From Methylosinus sp. Sm6 (GTDB taxonomy: Bacteria > Pseudomonadota > Alphaproteobacteria > Rhizobiales > Beijerinckiaceae), in NCBI RefSeq assembly GCF_019802345.1, contig NZ_JAINDZ010000001.1, positions 310,001 through 374,000 of the forward strand: a DNA stretch of 64,000 nucleotides. Reading direction: 5' to 3'. The notes under the pieces were generated by a model, which saw only the letters and a program-made list of their open reading frames with translations, searched no databases and was not told the origin of the DNA. The position numbers and the translations under genes are program-made. Shown here piece after piece: positions 1 to 8,217 of this stretch (positions are counted from its first letter, which is position 1; each line of letters starts with the position of its first letter).

Positions 1-166
1 GCCGCACTTTGAACAGGTCGCCGACGGTCACGGTCTCGCGCGTCGTGCCGATGGAAATCCCCTCGATCTCCTTCGCCGAGCGGCCGACGAGCCGGTCCGG
101 CGTCAGGAGCGAGAGGTCGAGCCGCTGGTCGGGCTCGGCTTTCAGCGTGAAGAGAAGCGGCTTCAC
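1..166 (-). CDS. fhcC: Formylmethanofuran dehydrogenase/hydrolase subunit C (FhcC), 5' part only
   Basis: Subunit C of the formyltransferase/hydrolase complex, which releases formate from the formyl-methanofuran-type cofactor in methylotrophs. Only about the first 55 codons are in the window; the gene runs off the left edge. A GTG start directly follows the fhcD stop (TAA at 169-167, GTG at 166-164). The N-terminus reads VKPLLFTLKAEPDQRLDLS, then a segment containing GRSAKEIEGI and TRETVTVGDLF, as I recall for FhcC/FwdC N-termini. Its position as last gene of the order B-A-A-D-C agrees with known fhc operons. The family call rests on this short stretch plus context. Confidence 0.85.
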   Translation of the reverse strand, partial: MKPLLFTLKAEPDQRLDLSLLTPDRLVGRSAKEIEGISIGTTRETVTVGDLFKVR

Positions 167-1072
167 TTACACGAGATCCTTCAGATGATAGTGGAAGGGG
201 CCGAGCTTTCCGCCGTAATTTCCGGCGCCGACGCGCTTGGCGCCGGTCTTGGGGCCGAGCGCGACGATCGCCTTGATGCCGGCGCGCATCGCCGCCGCGA
301 CCGCCTCGCTGGTCAGGCCGTCGATGACGATCTCCAGCACGCAGCCGATATCGGCGTCGAGCGCGCTGTCGGTCGCGCCGCGCAGGGTCGGACAATAGGC
401 GTCATTGGTCGAGGCGCCCATGCCCTTATATTTCGAGCCGACCTTGGAGCCGGAGCGCACGACGCCGCCGGGGAAGGGCGCGATCGCGTCGGGCGTCGCA
501 TGGACGGCCTCGACGGCCGCCTCGGTCGCGCGCATGGTGCTCGCCCAATCCTCGCCCATGATCAGCAGATTGCCGCCGCCCACCGATTTCTTGGTGAGGC
601 CGACCTGGCTCTCGACCAGGAACTCGCCGTCCATCACTGGCACGCGCCAATAGCGGCGGCCGTCGATGGCCTTGGAGATCTGCCATTTGTCGCCGAACTG
701 GCGCATCGAATCGCCGACCTTGATCTTCGCCTCGCCGTCGAAGGCGGAGAAGACGGCCGAGCCGGGACAGGTCAGCACGCATTGGCCGATGCGATTGACG
801 AGCGCCTTCTCGACGCTCTTGGGTGAGAAGCCGAACAGCAGCACGCGCACGCCCGGACGTCCGTCCGGCGTCTCACGCGCGGTCAATTCGCAATCTATGC
901 CGGCCTCGCAGTCACAGCCGATCACCGATGTGGCGTAGCCGGTCATGGTGGTCGCGGCCTGAAGGGCCCATTTGCGGGTCGGCGCCGTGACGACGACGCC
1001 CGAGCCTGTCATCGGAAAAGCCTCGGCGAAGCTCTCGTCGATGCGGATTCCCTTGCGGATCAATGGCGGCAC
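167..1072 (-). CDS. fhcD: Formylmethanofuran:tetrahydromethanopterin formyltransferase (FhcD/Ftr)
   Basis: Cytoplasmic enzyme that moves the formyl group between tetrahydromethanopterin and the methanofuran-like cofactor, as part of the FhcABCD complex for formaldehyde oxidation to formate. The 301-residue protein has the usual family length. It shows Ftr-like sequence from the start (IDESFAEAFPMTGSGVVVTA) through the LLIMGEDW segment and the C-terminal GPFHYHLKDLV. The start overlaps the end of the second fhcA copy by 13 bp, and the stop abuts the fhcC start, so all are translated from one mRNA. No defects are visible. The family assignment is firm from sequence and operon order. Confidence 0.96.
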   Translation of the reverse strand: MPPLIRKGIRIDESFAEAFPMTGSGVVVTAPTRKWALQAATTMTGYATSVIGCDCEAGIDCELTARETPDGRPGVRVLLFGFSPKSVEKALVNRIGQCVLTCPGSAVFSAFDGEAKIKVGDSMRQFGDKWQISKAIDGRRYWRVPVMDGEFLVESQVGLTKKSVGGGNLLIMGEDWASTMRATEAAVEAVHATPDAIAPFPGGVVRSGSKVGSKYKGMGASTNDAYCPTLRGATDSALDADIGCVLEIVIDGLTSEAVAAAMRAGIKAIVALGPKTGAKRVGAGNYGGKLGPFHYHLKDLV

Positions 1073-2691
1073 GGGACCTCCGAAAATCTCGCCGACGCGG
1101 GAAGAGCCGCGTCCTGCACTTCGAACAGCGCACGCGGCAGGCCATAGAGCCCCTCGTAATATTTGTCGAGGCGGCTGTCGATCTGGCGATCATATTCGGG
1201 CCGCACGCGCAGCGTCCTCCCTCTGGTGTAATGTGAAACCTTGCCCTCGCGCACGACGAACTCGCCGTCCTTGAAGACATAGGCCGCGTTGCGGAACATC
1301 GCCGCTCTGTCGGCCTGGAGCTTGTAGATCGCGATATCGGCGACCGCGCCCTCGCCCAATTGGCCGCGATCCTCGAAGCCATAGAGCCGGCGCGGCGCGG
1401 CGCGGGTCATCGTCGCGATCTCATAGAGCGTGTATTCGCGCTTCAGCGCCGGCAGATTGGTGAGCTCGAGCACCTCGGCCGGCAGGCGCGAGCAATATTG
1501 CGCCCGGCGATCGGCGCTCATCAGCAGCGCGAACACTTCCGGATAGGTGGTGAAGGGCGCGCCGTTCGGATGGTCGGTGGTGAAGAACACCTGCATCGGA
1601 TCATCGCACAGCAGGAACAGCTCGAGGCCCGCCGCCCATTGCACGGCGTTGAAGAAATCCGAGACGCGATAGGAGTAGGGCACGACGCCGAGCCCGTTCG
1701 AATCGCCGTCGAAGATGACGCCCTTCTTCGGCCGCCCGCCGGGCAGGCTGTTGAACTGCTTCATCACATCGGAGGAGATGGTCACGATGTCGGAGAACAT
1801 CACCTGGCCGACATCGACCGTGACATTCTTGTTGGCGTTGATCTTCTCGGCGAATTTCGCCGCGGCCGAGGAGAAGCCGTTCTTGCCCTCGGTCCCATAG
1901 GCATAGAATTGCACATGGGCGAGATGCAGCGGCAGGCCCTGCGAGGCGTCGATCGTCGCCAGCGCCGTCTCGACATTGCCGGGCAGGCCGAGATTGTTCA
2001 TGTGCAGATGCAGCGGATGACGAATCTTCGTCGCATTCACCGCCTGCTGCAGCTTCTGGAAAATCTGCCGCGAGGAGAGGCCGTATTCCGGAACCTCGTC
2101 GTCGAGCGAGAAATGGCGGATGTTCTGCTTGAAGGCGTCGACCCCGCCGGCGTTCACGCATTTGACGCCGATCGCCCGCGTCGCCTCCAGCGTGGCGCCG
2201 ATATAATCGACGATGGACTCCTGGCTCGCGCGGTCGCGGAAGGCGGCGAGGAGGAAATCCTCATTGCCGAGGACCGTCAAAAAACCCTTGTCGATGATCG
2301 GAATGTCGGCGAGCTCGAGATGGGCGTGCAGCGCGTGATGCGGCGAGATCGCCGGCTCGATGACGGTCGTATAGCCCATTTGCGCATAGAGGCGGCCGGT
2401 CTCGAAGGTCGACCAGCCGGCGGTCGACAGCGGCGTGTCGGCCGGGCGCGGCCGATGGGCGCGATGCGCTTCGGGCAGCAGCAGCCGCGCCGTGTTCACG
2501 CCGCCGCCGGCGATATGCGAGTGAATGTCGATCGCGCCGGCCATCACCACATGGCCGGAGACGTCATGCTCCACATCGGCCGCGCGTCCCTCGGGCGCGA
2601 CGATGCGGCCGTCCTCGAAATAGAGGTCGGCGATCTCGTCGACGCCGTTGACGGGATCGACGACATGGCCGCCGTGAAGACGGGTCAGCAT
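1060..2691 (-). CDS. fhcA: Formylmethanofuran dehydrogenase/hydrolase subunit A (FhcA), second copy
   Basis: Amidohydrolase-fold subunit A (543 residues) that hydrolyses formyl-methanofuran-type substrate to formate in the Fhc complex. It keeps the HxH metal motif (IDIHSHIAGG, near residue 57), the lysine in the VKCVN segment near 178, the HLHMNNLG segment and the late aspartate in FFTTDHPNG, so the binuclear metal site looks intact. The ATG at 2691 begins MLTRLHGGHVVDP, the same N-terminus as the upstream copy; reading further upstream gives arginine-rich sequence unlike the family. It has the same length as copy 1 but is clearly diverged (about two thirds to three quarters identical by eye). 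It lies 22 bp after copy 1. Confidence 0.93.
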   Translation of the reverse strand: MLTRLHGGHVVDPVNGVDEIADLYFEDGRIVAPEGRAADVEHDVSGHVVMAGAIDIHSHIAGGGVNTARLLLPEAHRAHRPRPADTPLSTAGWSTFETGRLYAQMGYTTVIEPAISPHHALHAHLELADIPIIDKGFLTVLGNEDFLLAAFRDRASQESIVDYIGATLEATRAIGVKCVNAGGVDAFKQNIRHFSLDDEVPEYGLSSRQIFQKLQQAVNATKIRHPLHLHMNNLGLPGNVETALATIDASQGLPLHLAHVQFYAYGTEGKNGFSSAAAKFAEKINANKNVTVDVGQVMFSDIVTISSDVMKQFNSLPGGRPKKGVIFDGDSNGLGVVPYSYRVSDFFNAVQWAAGLELFLLCDDPMQVFFTTDHPNGAPFTTYPEVFALLMSADRRAQYCSRLPAEVLELTNLPALKREYTLYEIATMTRAAPRRLYGFEDRGQLGEGAVADIAIYKLQADRAAMFRNAAYVFKDGEFVVREGKVSHYTRGRTLRVRPEYDRQIDSRLDKYYEGLYGLPRALFEVQDAALPASARFSEVPCRH

Positions 2692-2713
2692 GGCGCGTCC
2701 TCCGAAGGGCCGA

Positions 2714-4345
2714 TCAATTGCGGCATGCGACCTCCGCATAGACGCTCTTGCCGGCGAGCGCCGATTCGGGAACCTCGAAGATCGCGCGCGAGAGGCCGTA
2801 GACATCGTCGTAATAAGCGTCGAGCCGCTTCTCGATCGCGCGGTCGTAGCCCGGGCGAATGCGCAGGGTCTTGCCCTTCACATATTTCGTCACCGCGCCG
2901 TCGCGCACGACCAGCTCGCCGTCCTTGAAGACATAAGCGGCGTTGCGGAACATGCCGGCCTTGTCTCTCTGGTCCTTATAGACGGCGATGTCGGCGATGG
3001 AGCCGGCGTCGAGCCGGCCGCGATCGGTAAAGCCATAGAGGCGCGCCGGCCCGACGCGGCTCATCAGCGCGATCTCGTTCAGCGTATATTCGCGCGTGAT
3101 CGAGGGCAGGGTGGTCACATCCCGCACCTCGGCCGGCAGGCGCTCCAGCCACTGCGCGCGCAGCTCGGCGCTCATCAGCAGCGCGAACAGCTCCGGATAG
3201 GTGGTGAAGGGCCCGCCATTGGGATGATCCGTGGTGAAGAAGACCTGCAGAGGGTCCTCGATCAGCAGGAACAATTCCAGCCCCGCGGCCCACTGGACGG
3301 CGTTGTAATAGTTCGAGATGCGATAGGCGTAGGGCACGACGCCGCCGCCATTGGCGTCGCCGTCGAAGATGACGCCCTTCTTCGGGATCGCGCCTTCCAG
3401 CCTGCCGTATTGGCTCAGCACGTCGGAGGAGATGGTCACCGTATCGGAGAACATCACTTGGCCGACGTCGACTGTAATGTTTTTATTGGCGTTGATCTTT
3501 GCCGCGAGCGCGGGCGCCGCAGAGGAGAAAGCGCTCTTGCCCTCGAGCCCATAGGCGTAGAACTGCACATGAGCGAGATGCAGCGGCAGGCCCTCGGCGG
3601 CGTCGATCGTCGCGAGCGCCGTGTCGATATTGCCGGCGATGCCGAGATTGTTCATGTGCAGATGCAGCGGATGCGGAATGCCGACCGTCTGCGTCGCCTT
3701 CTGCAGCGAGGTGAAGATCTGCCGCGAGGTCACGCCATAGAAGGGCACGATCTCGTCGAGCCCGAAGGCGCGCATGTTCTGCTTGAAGGCGTCGGCGCCG
3801 CCGGGATTAATGCATTTGAGCCCGAGCGTGCCGGTCGCCTCGACCGTCTGCGCGACATAATCGGTGATGGCGGTCTCGCTCTCGTTCGAGCGCAGCGCAG
3901 CGAGCAGGAAGTCGTCATTGCCGAGGACGGTCAGCGCGCCCTTGTCGATGATCGGCACGTCGCCGAGCTCGAAATGGGCGTGCAGCGCGTGATGCGGCGC
4001 GACGGCGGGCTCGACCACCGTCGTGAAGCCCATCTGCGCATAGAGCCGGCCGGTCTCGAAGGTCGACCATTTGGCGGTCGAAAGCGGCGTGCCGTCGAGC
4101 CGCGCGCGGATCGAGCGATGCATCTCGGGCAGCAGCAGCCGCGCCGAATTCACATTGCCGCCGGCGATATGGGAATGGATGTCGATCGCGCCGGCCATCA
4201 CCACATGGCCGGAGACGTCGATCTCTTCGTCCGGCGCGCGGCCGTCCGGGGCGACGATGCGCCCATCCTCGAGATAAACATCGGCGACGCCGTCGACGCC
4301 GTTGAAAGGGTCGACGACATGGCCGCCGCGCAAACGAGTCAGCAC
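2714..4345 (-). CDS. fhcA: Formylmethanofuran dehydrogenase/hydrolase subunit A (FhcA), first copy
   Basis: First of two tandem fhcA genes, also 543 residues. Amidohydrolase signature: HSH at residues 57-59, Lys177 in GLKCINPGG (aligning with the carboxylated lysine of archaeal FwdA), the histidines of HLHMNNLG, and Asp in FFTTDHPNGG. The start at 4345 overlaps the fhcB stop by 7 bp, consistent with translational coupling. The enzyme acts in the cytoplasm with FhcB, FhcC and FhcD in the tetrahydromethanopterin C1 oxidation route. Operon position directly after fhcB is the standard place for fhcA, so this is probably the ancestral copy; that order of events is inference. Confidence 0.94.
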   Translation of the reverse strand: MLTRLRGGHVVDPFNGVDGVADVYLEDGRIVAPDGRAPDEEIDVSGHVVMAGAIDIHSHIAGGNVNSARLLLPEMHRSIRARLDGTPLSTAKWSTFETGRLYAQMGFTTVVEPAVAPHHALHAHFELGDVPIIDKGALTVLGNDDFLLAALRSNESETAITDYVAQTVEATGTLGLKCINPGGADAFKQNMRAFGLDEIVPFYGVTSRQIFTSLQKATQTVGIPHPLHLHMNNLGIAGNIDTALATIDAAEGLPLHLAHVQFYAYGLEGKSAFSSAAPALAAKINANKNITVDVGQVMFSDTVTISSDVLSQYGRLEGAIPKKGVIFDGDANGGGVVPYAYRISNYYNAVQWAAGLELFLLIEDPLQVFFTTDHPNGGPFTTYPELFALLMSAELRAQWLERLPAEVRDVTTLPSITREYTLNEIALMSRVGPARLYGFTDRGRLDAGSIADIAVYKDQRDKAGMFRNAAYVFKDGELVVRDGAVTKYVKGKTLRIRPGYDRAIEKRLDAYYDDVYGLSRAIFEVPESALAGKSVYAEVACRN

Positions 4346-5436
4346 GGCAGATCCTCCGAAAATTTGGCGCTGATGGCGGCGATCGCCTCCGCGACGGTCG
4401 GCAGCTCGGCCGGCGCGCCGGCGCGGCGCAGCACCAGCGAGCTGGTCTCCTGCGCGAACTCGACCGCGTCATAGTTTTCGCCCGGCTTGCCGACGGCGAT
4501 GAAGAGGCCGCGCTTCGGCGCAGAGCCGGGCGGCCCCAGCGTGATCAGCGGAATATCGTCGCTCTCCCAGGGCGGGGCCTCGCCGTCATAGGCGGAAATC
4601 CACAAGGCCGCGTCGGCCTCGCCGCTGTCGACGAGGCGCGAGGCCTCGAAGCGCCAGGTGTCGTGCTCGGGATAGCCGCGGCCGAAGCCCGTGCGCGGCG
4701 GAAAGCCGGTCATCCAGGCGGAGGCCTGCAGCACGCCGGTGGCGCCGGAGCGGCCGCCGATCGGCACGCCGGTGAAGCGGGTCGTGACGTTGAGATCGGC
4801 GATCATGCCCTGCAGCATTTCGACGATCAGCGGATCGAGCCCGGCCGCCGCCCATACGGCGACGCCGAATCGCGCCGCTCTGAGCGCCTCGGCCGCCGCG
4901 TCGATCTTCTTCAGCGCGGCGGGGGCGAGCGCCGCCGGCCGTCCGCCGACGCGCGCCCGAAGCGCCCCGAGCACGCCGGCGAGGTCCTGCTCGGTGGCGG
5001 CGATCGTCTCGATCTCGACGCCGTCGAGCTTGGCCTCGTTGCGCTTGGGGCCGATCCACAGCACGCGGCGCTTGCTCGTCCCGCCGTGGATCGTCTCCTT
5101 GTCGAGCGCGAGACGATCGAAGATTCCGGGCCAATAGCTCTGCAGGCCGGGGCCGACCAGCAGCACGAGATCGGCGCGCACGCGCGCCTCGTTCGGCGTC
5201 GTCACGAACACGCCGGCCGAGCGCAGCACCTCGAGATCGGTCAGCGAATCGCGCGAGGCGAGATGATCGAAAGCGCCGCGCAGCCGCTCGGCCAGGAGGA
5301 TCGCCGCCTGCGCGCCGGCGACATCGGCCCCGAGGCCGGCCACCAGCGGAAAGCTCGCCTCTTGCAGAATTTTCGCGGCTTGTTCGTAGGCGTCTTCGGA
5401 AGAAATGGATTTGCCGTCGAGCGTCGCGTTGCTCAT
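4339..5436 (-). CDS. fhcB: Formylmethanofuran dehydrogenase/hydrolase subunit B (FhcB)
   Basis: Subunit B of the Fhc complex, related to the molybdopterin subunit FwdB/FmdB of methanogens. The bacterial version is shorter and is thought not to act as a formate dehydrogenase. The protein is 365 residues from the ATG at 5436 (MSNATLDGKSISSEDAYEQA), which I prefer because the upstream extension is proline/arginine-rich and unlike the family. Recognisable segments are FPLVAGLGADVAGAQ and, later, GRSGATGVLQASAW, GFGRGYPEHDTWR and ALWISAYDGEAPP. It is first gene of the minus-strand operon fhcB-A-A-D-C; the promoter must lie in the 381 bp upstream region. Confidence 0.93.
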   Translation of the reverse strand: MSNATLDGKSISSEDAYEQAAKILQEASFPLVAGLGADVAGAQAAILLAERLRGAFDHLASRDSLTDLEVLRSAGVFVTTPNEARVRADLVLLVGPGLQSYWPGIFDRLALDKETIHGGTSKRRVLWIGPKRNEAKLDGVEIETIAATEQDLAGVLGALRARVGGRPAALAPAALKKIDAAAEALRAARFGVAVWAAAGLDPLIVEMLQGMIADLNVTTRFTGVPIGGRSGATGVLQASAWMTGFPPRTGFGRGYPEHDTWRFEASRLVDSGEADAALWISAYDGEAPPWESDDIPLITLGPPGSAPKRGLFIAVGKPGENYDAVEFAQETSSLVLRRAGAPAELPTVAEAIAAISAKFSEDLPC

Positions 5437-5817
5437 TGCCTCAACCGATGTTTCCACCCGCCCGGGTTTGCGCCCGCGCCCTTTTTGTCCGCCCCTCGGC
5501 TCGCCGCGGGCGAAGGCAAGACCGGCGCCGACCCCTCGCCGGGGCCCGCGTCGCGCGCTATGCCTATCAGCCGCGGCGCAGGAAGTCGAGACATCGAAGC
5601 GCCTCAATTATGCTCTTCGGCTTCGGAGGGCGGCAATGTAGGCCGAAGCCCGCCCCGACCTCCAGCCCCCTCATCCTGAGGCGCTTTTCGCCGAAAGCGA
5701 AAAGCCTCGAAGGATGTTCCAGATCGCGCGGCGTCCCACCCTTCGAGACGCCCGCTTCGCGGGCTCCTCAGTGAGGGGCCGGGTTTTTGGCTGTCACTGT
5801 CGAGAAGGAGCCTCCGC
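5437..5817. repeat. Divergent intergenic region with dispersed palindromic repeat
   Basis: 381 bp between fhcB (minus) and ptrB (plus), so it must hold both promoters, none of which I can define. Positions about 5667-5784 carry a palindromic repeat: CATCCTGAGGCG, a short GCTTTTCGCC/GCGAAAAGC stem, CCTCGAAGGATG, and then CCTTCGAGACGCCC-GCTTCG-CGGGCTCCTCAG. The same CCTTCGAGACGC...GCTCCTCAG design recurs at about 57955-57995, so it is a dispersed element. Repeats of this type are common in alphaproteobacterial intergenic DNA (general knowledge). Confidence 0.7.
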
Positions 5818-7941
5818 ATGGCGAACGCCGCCGCCCCCGAAACCGTCTTCGCCCTTTCGGCCGCGACGCCGCCGGTCGCCGACGAGCGGCCGACCCGTCG
5901 CGTCATCCACGGCCGCGTCCTCGACGACCCCTATTCCTGGCTCGCCGCCGAGAACTGGCGCGAGGTGCTGAGCGACCCCGCGACGCTGCCGGACGACATC
6001 GCCGCGTTGGTGAGGGCCGAAAACGCCTATTGCGAGGCCGTGCTCGCCCCGCTCGGCGGCTTGCGCGAAAAGCTGCAGGCGGAGCTGCGCGGCCGCATCA
6101 AGGAGGACGACAGCGATCCGCCGTGGCCGGACGGGCGCTTCGCCTATTTCGACCGCTATCGCGAGGGCGGCGAGCATGTGCTCTATTGCCGCACGCCGCG
6201 CGGCGGCGGCGCCGAACACATCCTATTCGACGGCGACGAGGAGGCCGGCGACACGCATTTCTTCGACATCGGCCAGGTCGACCATTCGCCCGATCACGCT
6301 CAGATCGCTTGGAGCGTCGACGACAAAGGCTCGGAATATTATTCGATCCGCACGCGCGCGCTCGAAGACGGCGAGGACCGCCCCGACATCGTCGCGCACA
6401 CGGACGGCTCCTTGGTGTGGAGCGCGGATTCGCGCAGCTTCTATTATGTGCGCGTCGACGAGAATCACCGCACGACGCAAATCTTCCGCCACGACGTCGG
6501 CGCCGATCCATCGGCGGATGTTCTGACCGTCGAGGAGCCCGATCCGGCCTGGTTCGTGTCTCTGCATCGCAGCCGCTGCGGGCGATTCGCCATTGTCGCG
6601 ATCCGCGGCCATGATGCGAGCGAATGCCATCTGATCGACCTGCGCGACAAGGATGCGGCGCCTCGACTCGTCGCGCCGCGCGAAGCAAAGCTCCTTTACG
6701 ACGTCGAGCCGCATGGCGATGATCTCTACATCCGCGCCAACGCCGACGGCGCCGAGGATTTCGCGATTTTCCGCGCCCCGCTGACGAGCGCCGCGCGCGC
6801 GGATTGGCGCCCGGTCGTGCCGCATGTCCGCGGACGTCTCATCGTCATCGGCACCGTCTATGCGCGCCATCTCGCTTGGGTCGAGCGCGAGAACGGCCTG
6901 CCGCGCATCGTGATCCGCGATCTCGTCAGCGGCGAGGATCATGCCATCGCCTTCGACGAGGAGGCCTATGCGCTGCGCCTCCAGCCGGGCGTCGAGTTCG
7001 ACACCGATATTTTGCGCTTCACCTATTCCTCGATGACGACGCCAGAGGAGACCTATGATTACGACATGCGCGCGCGCACGCGCGTGCTGCTGAAGCGCGA
7101 GGAAATCCCTTCGGGCCATGATCCGCGGAATTATGTGACGCGGCGCCTGTTCGCGCGCGCGGCGGACGGCGCGGAAGTGCCCGTCACTCTGCTGCACCGC
7201 GCCGATCTTCACCTCGAGGGCGGCGCGCCGACCTTGCTCTACGGCTATGGCGCCTATGGGCATCCTCTGTCGGCGAGCTTCGACAGCCATGCTCTGTCGC
7301 TGGTCGACCGCGGCTTCGTCTATGCGCTCGCCCACACGCGCGGCGGAACCGACAAGGGTTGGAGCTGGTACGAGAACGGCAAGCTCGAGCGCAAGCCGAA
7401 CACATTCTCCGACTTCATTGCCGTCGCGCGCCATCTGATCGCGACCGGCTATGCGAGAGAGGGCGGGATCGTCGCGCAGGGCGCGAGCGCCGGCGGCTTG
7501 CTGATGGGCGTGATCGCCAATGAGGCGCCGGAGCTGTTTGCCGGAATCATCGCCGGCGTGCCCTTCGTCGACGTGCTGAACACGATGATGCGCGACGACC
7601 TGCCGCTGACGCCGCCCGAATGGGAGGAATGGGGCAATCCGATCGCCGACGTCGCCGCCTACGACCGCCTGGCCGCCTATTCGCCCTATGACAATGTGGC
7701 GGCCAAATCCTATCCCGCGATCCTCGCGCTCGCCGGCCTCACCGATCCGCGCGTGACCTATTGGGAGCCGCTGAAATGGGCGGCGCGCCTGCGCTCCGCG
7801 ATGACCGGCGGCGGGCCCGTCCTGCTGCGCACCAATATGGAAGCCGGCCACGCCGGCGCCTCGGGACGTTTCGAGCGGCTGGAGGAAGTGGCGCTGGAAT
7901 GGGCGTTCGCGCTCGCCTGCGCGGGAAGGGCGGGAGCGTAG
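5818..7941 (+). CDS. ptrB: Oligopeptidase B (S9A serine peptidase)
   Basis: Prolyl-oligopeptidase-family serine peptidase of 707 residues, the normal length for oligopeptidase B, which cleaves short peptides after basic residues. An N-terminal beta-propeller part (roughly residues 75-410) precedes the alpha/beta-hydrolase domain. The triad is visible: Ser557 in GASAGG, Asp643 in GLTDPRV and His678 in EAGHAGASG. The segment LLYGYGAYG before the nucleophile is family-typical. The ATG at 5818 has a good AAGGAG ribosome site about 9 bases upstream. No signal peptide is seen, so it is cytoplasmic. It stands alone; the next plus-strand sequence is a toxin remnant. Confidence 0.93.
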   Translation: MANAAAPETVFALSAATPPVADERPTRRVIHGRVLDDPYSWLAAENWREVLSDPATLPDDIAALVRAENAYCEAVLAPLGGLREKLQAELRGRIKEDDSDPPWPDGRFAYFDRYREGGEHVLYCRTPRGGGAEHILFDGDEEAGDTHFFDIGQVDHSPDHAQIAWSVDDKGSEYYSIRTRALEDGEDRPDIVAHTDGSLVWSADSRSFYYVRVDENHRTTQIFRHDVGADPSADVLTVEEPDPAWFVSLHRSRCGRFAIVAIRGHDASECHLIDLRDKDAAPRLVAPREAKLLYDVEPHGDDLYIRANADGAEDFAIFRAPLTSAARADWRPVVPHVRGRLIVIGTVYARHLAWVERENGLPRIVIRDLVSGEDHAIAFDEEAYALRLQPGVEFDTDILRFTYSSMTTPEETYDYDMRARTRVLLKREEIPSGHDPRNYVTRRLFARAADGAEVPVTLLHRADLHLEGGAPTLLYGYGAYGHPLSASFDSHALSLVDRGFVYALAHTRGGTDKGWSWYENGKLERKPNTFSDFIAVARHLIATGYAREGGIVAQGASAGGLLMGVIANEAPELFAGIIAGVPFVDVLNTMMRDDLPLTPPEWEEWGNPIADVAAYDRLAAYSPYDNVAAKSYPAILALAGLTDPRVTYWEPLKWAARLRSAMTGGGPVLLRTNMEAGHAGASGRFERLEEVALEWAFALACAGRAGA

Positions 7942-8012
7942 CGACGATCGTGACGCGCAATGTCGCGGACTTCGAGCCGATGGGCGTGGCGGTGGTGAAT
8001 CCTCGGGGCTGA
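7942..8012 (+). pseudogene. Remnant of a VapC-type PIN-domain toxin (C-terminal end only)
   Basis: Right after the ptrB stop, one frame encodes IVTRNVADFEPMGVAVVNP and ends in TGA at 8010-8012. This matches the typical C-terminal signature of VapC PIN-domain ribonucleases (TRNxxDFEPxGVxVxNP), including the strand that ends the fold. No start codon, no N-terminal PIN domain with its catalytic aspartates and no VapB antitoxin precede it, so this is a degraded fragment, not a working gene. The remaining DNA to 8217 has no gene. Confidence 0.6.
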
Positions 8013-8130
8013 GGCGGCCTCGGCGAGGCGTTTTGAAGCGTATCCTGCCAGTCGACGCGAGGAAGCGGCGCGCCGTCGCCGCATCGCTGCGACCGCGCGC
8101 CTCCCGATCCGTGTCTCGAGCAGTTGTCCG

Positions 8131-8217
8131 ATCCGAGTGGATCGAAAACGGCTCCAGCTTTTTTGATTTGGAGCGAATGCTGATCGATCGATCGATTCCG
8201 TTCGATCGGAAAGCGCT
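8131..8217. repeat. GATC-rich repeat element at the 3' end of the TonB receptor gene
   Basis: Short region with repeated GATC words: GTGGATCGAAAACGGC, ATCGATCGATCGATTCC and TTCGATCGGAAAGCGCTC. On the minus strand it directly follows the TonB receptor stop. It resembles short dispersed repeats ending in GGAAAGCGCTC that I recall from Rhizobiales genomes. It may help end transcription, but no clean hairpin with a T-run is visible. Confidence 0.35.
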
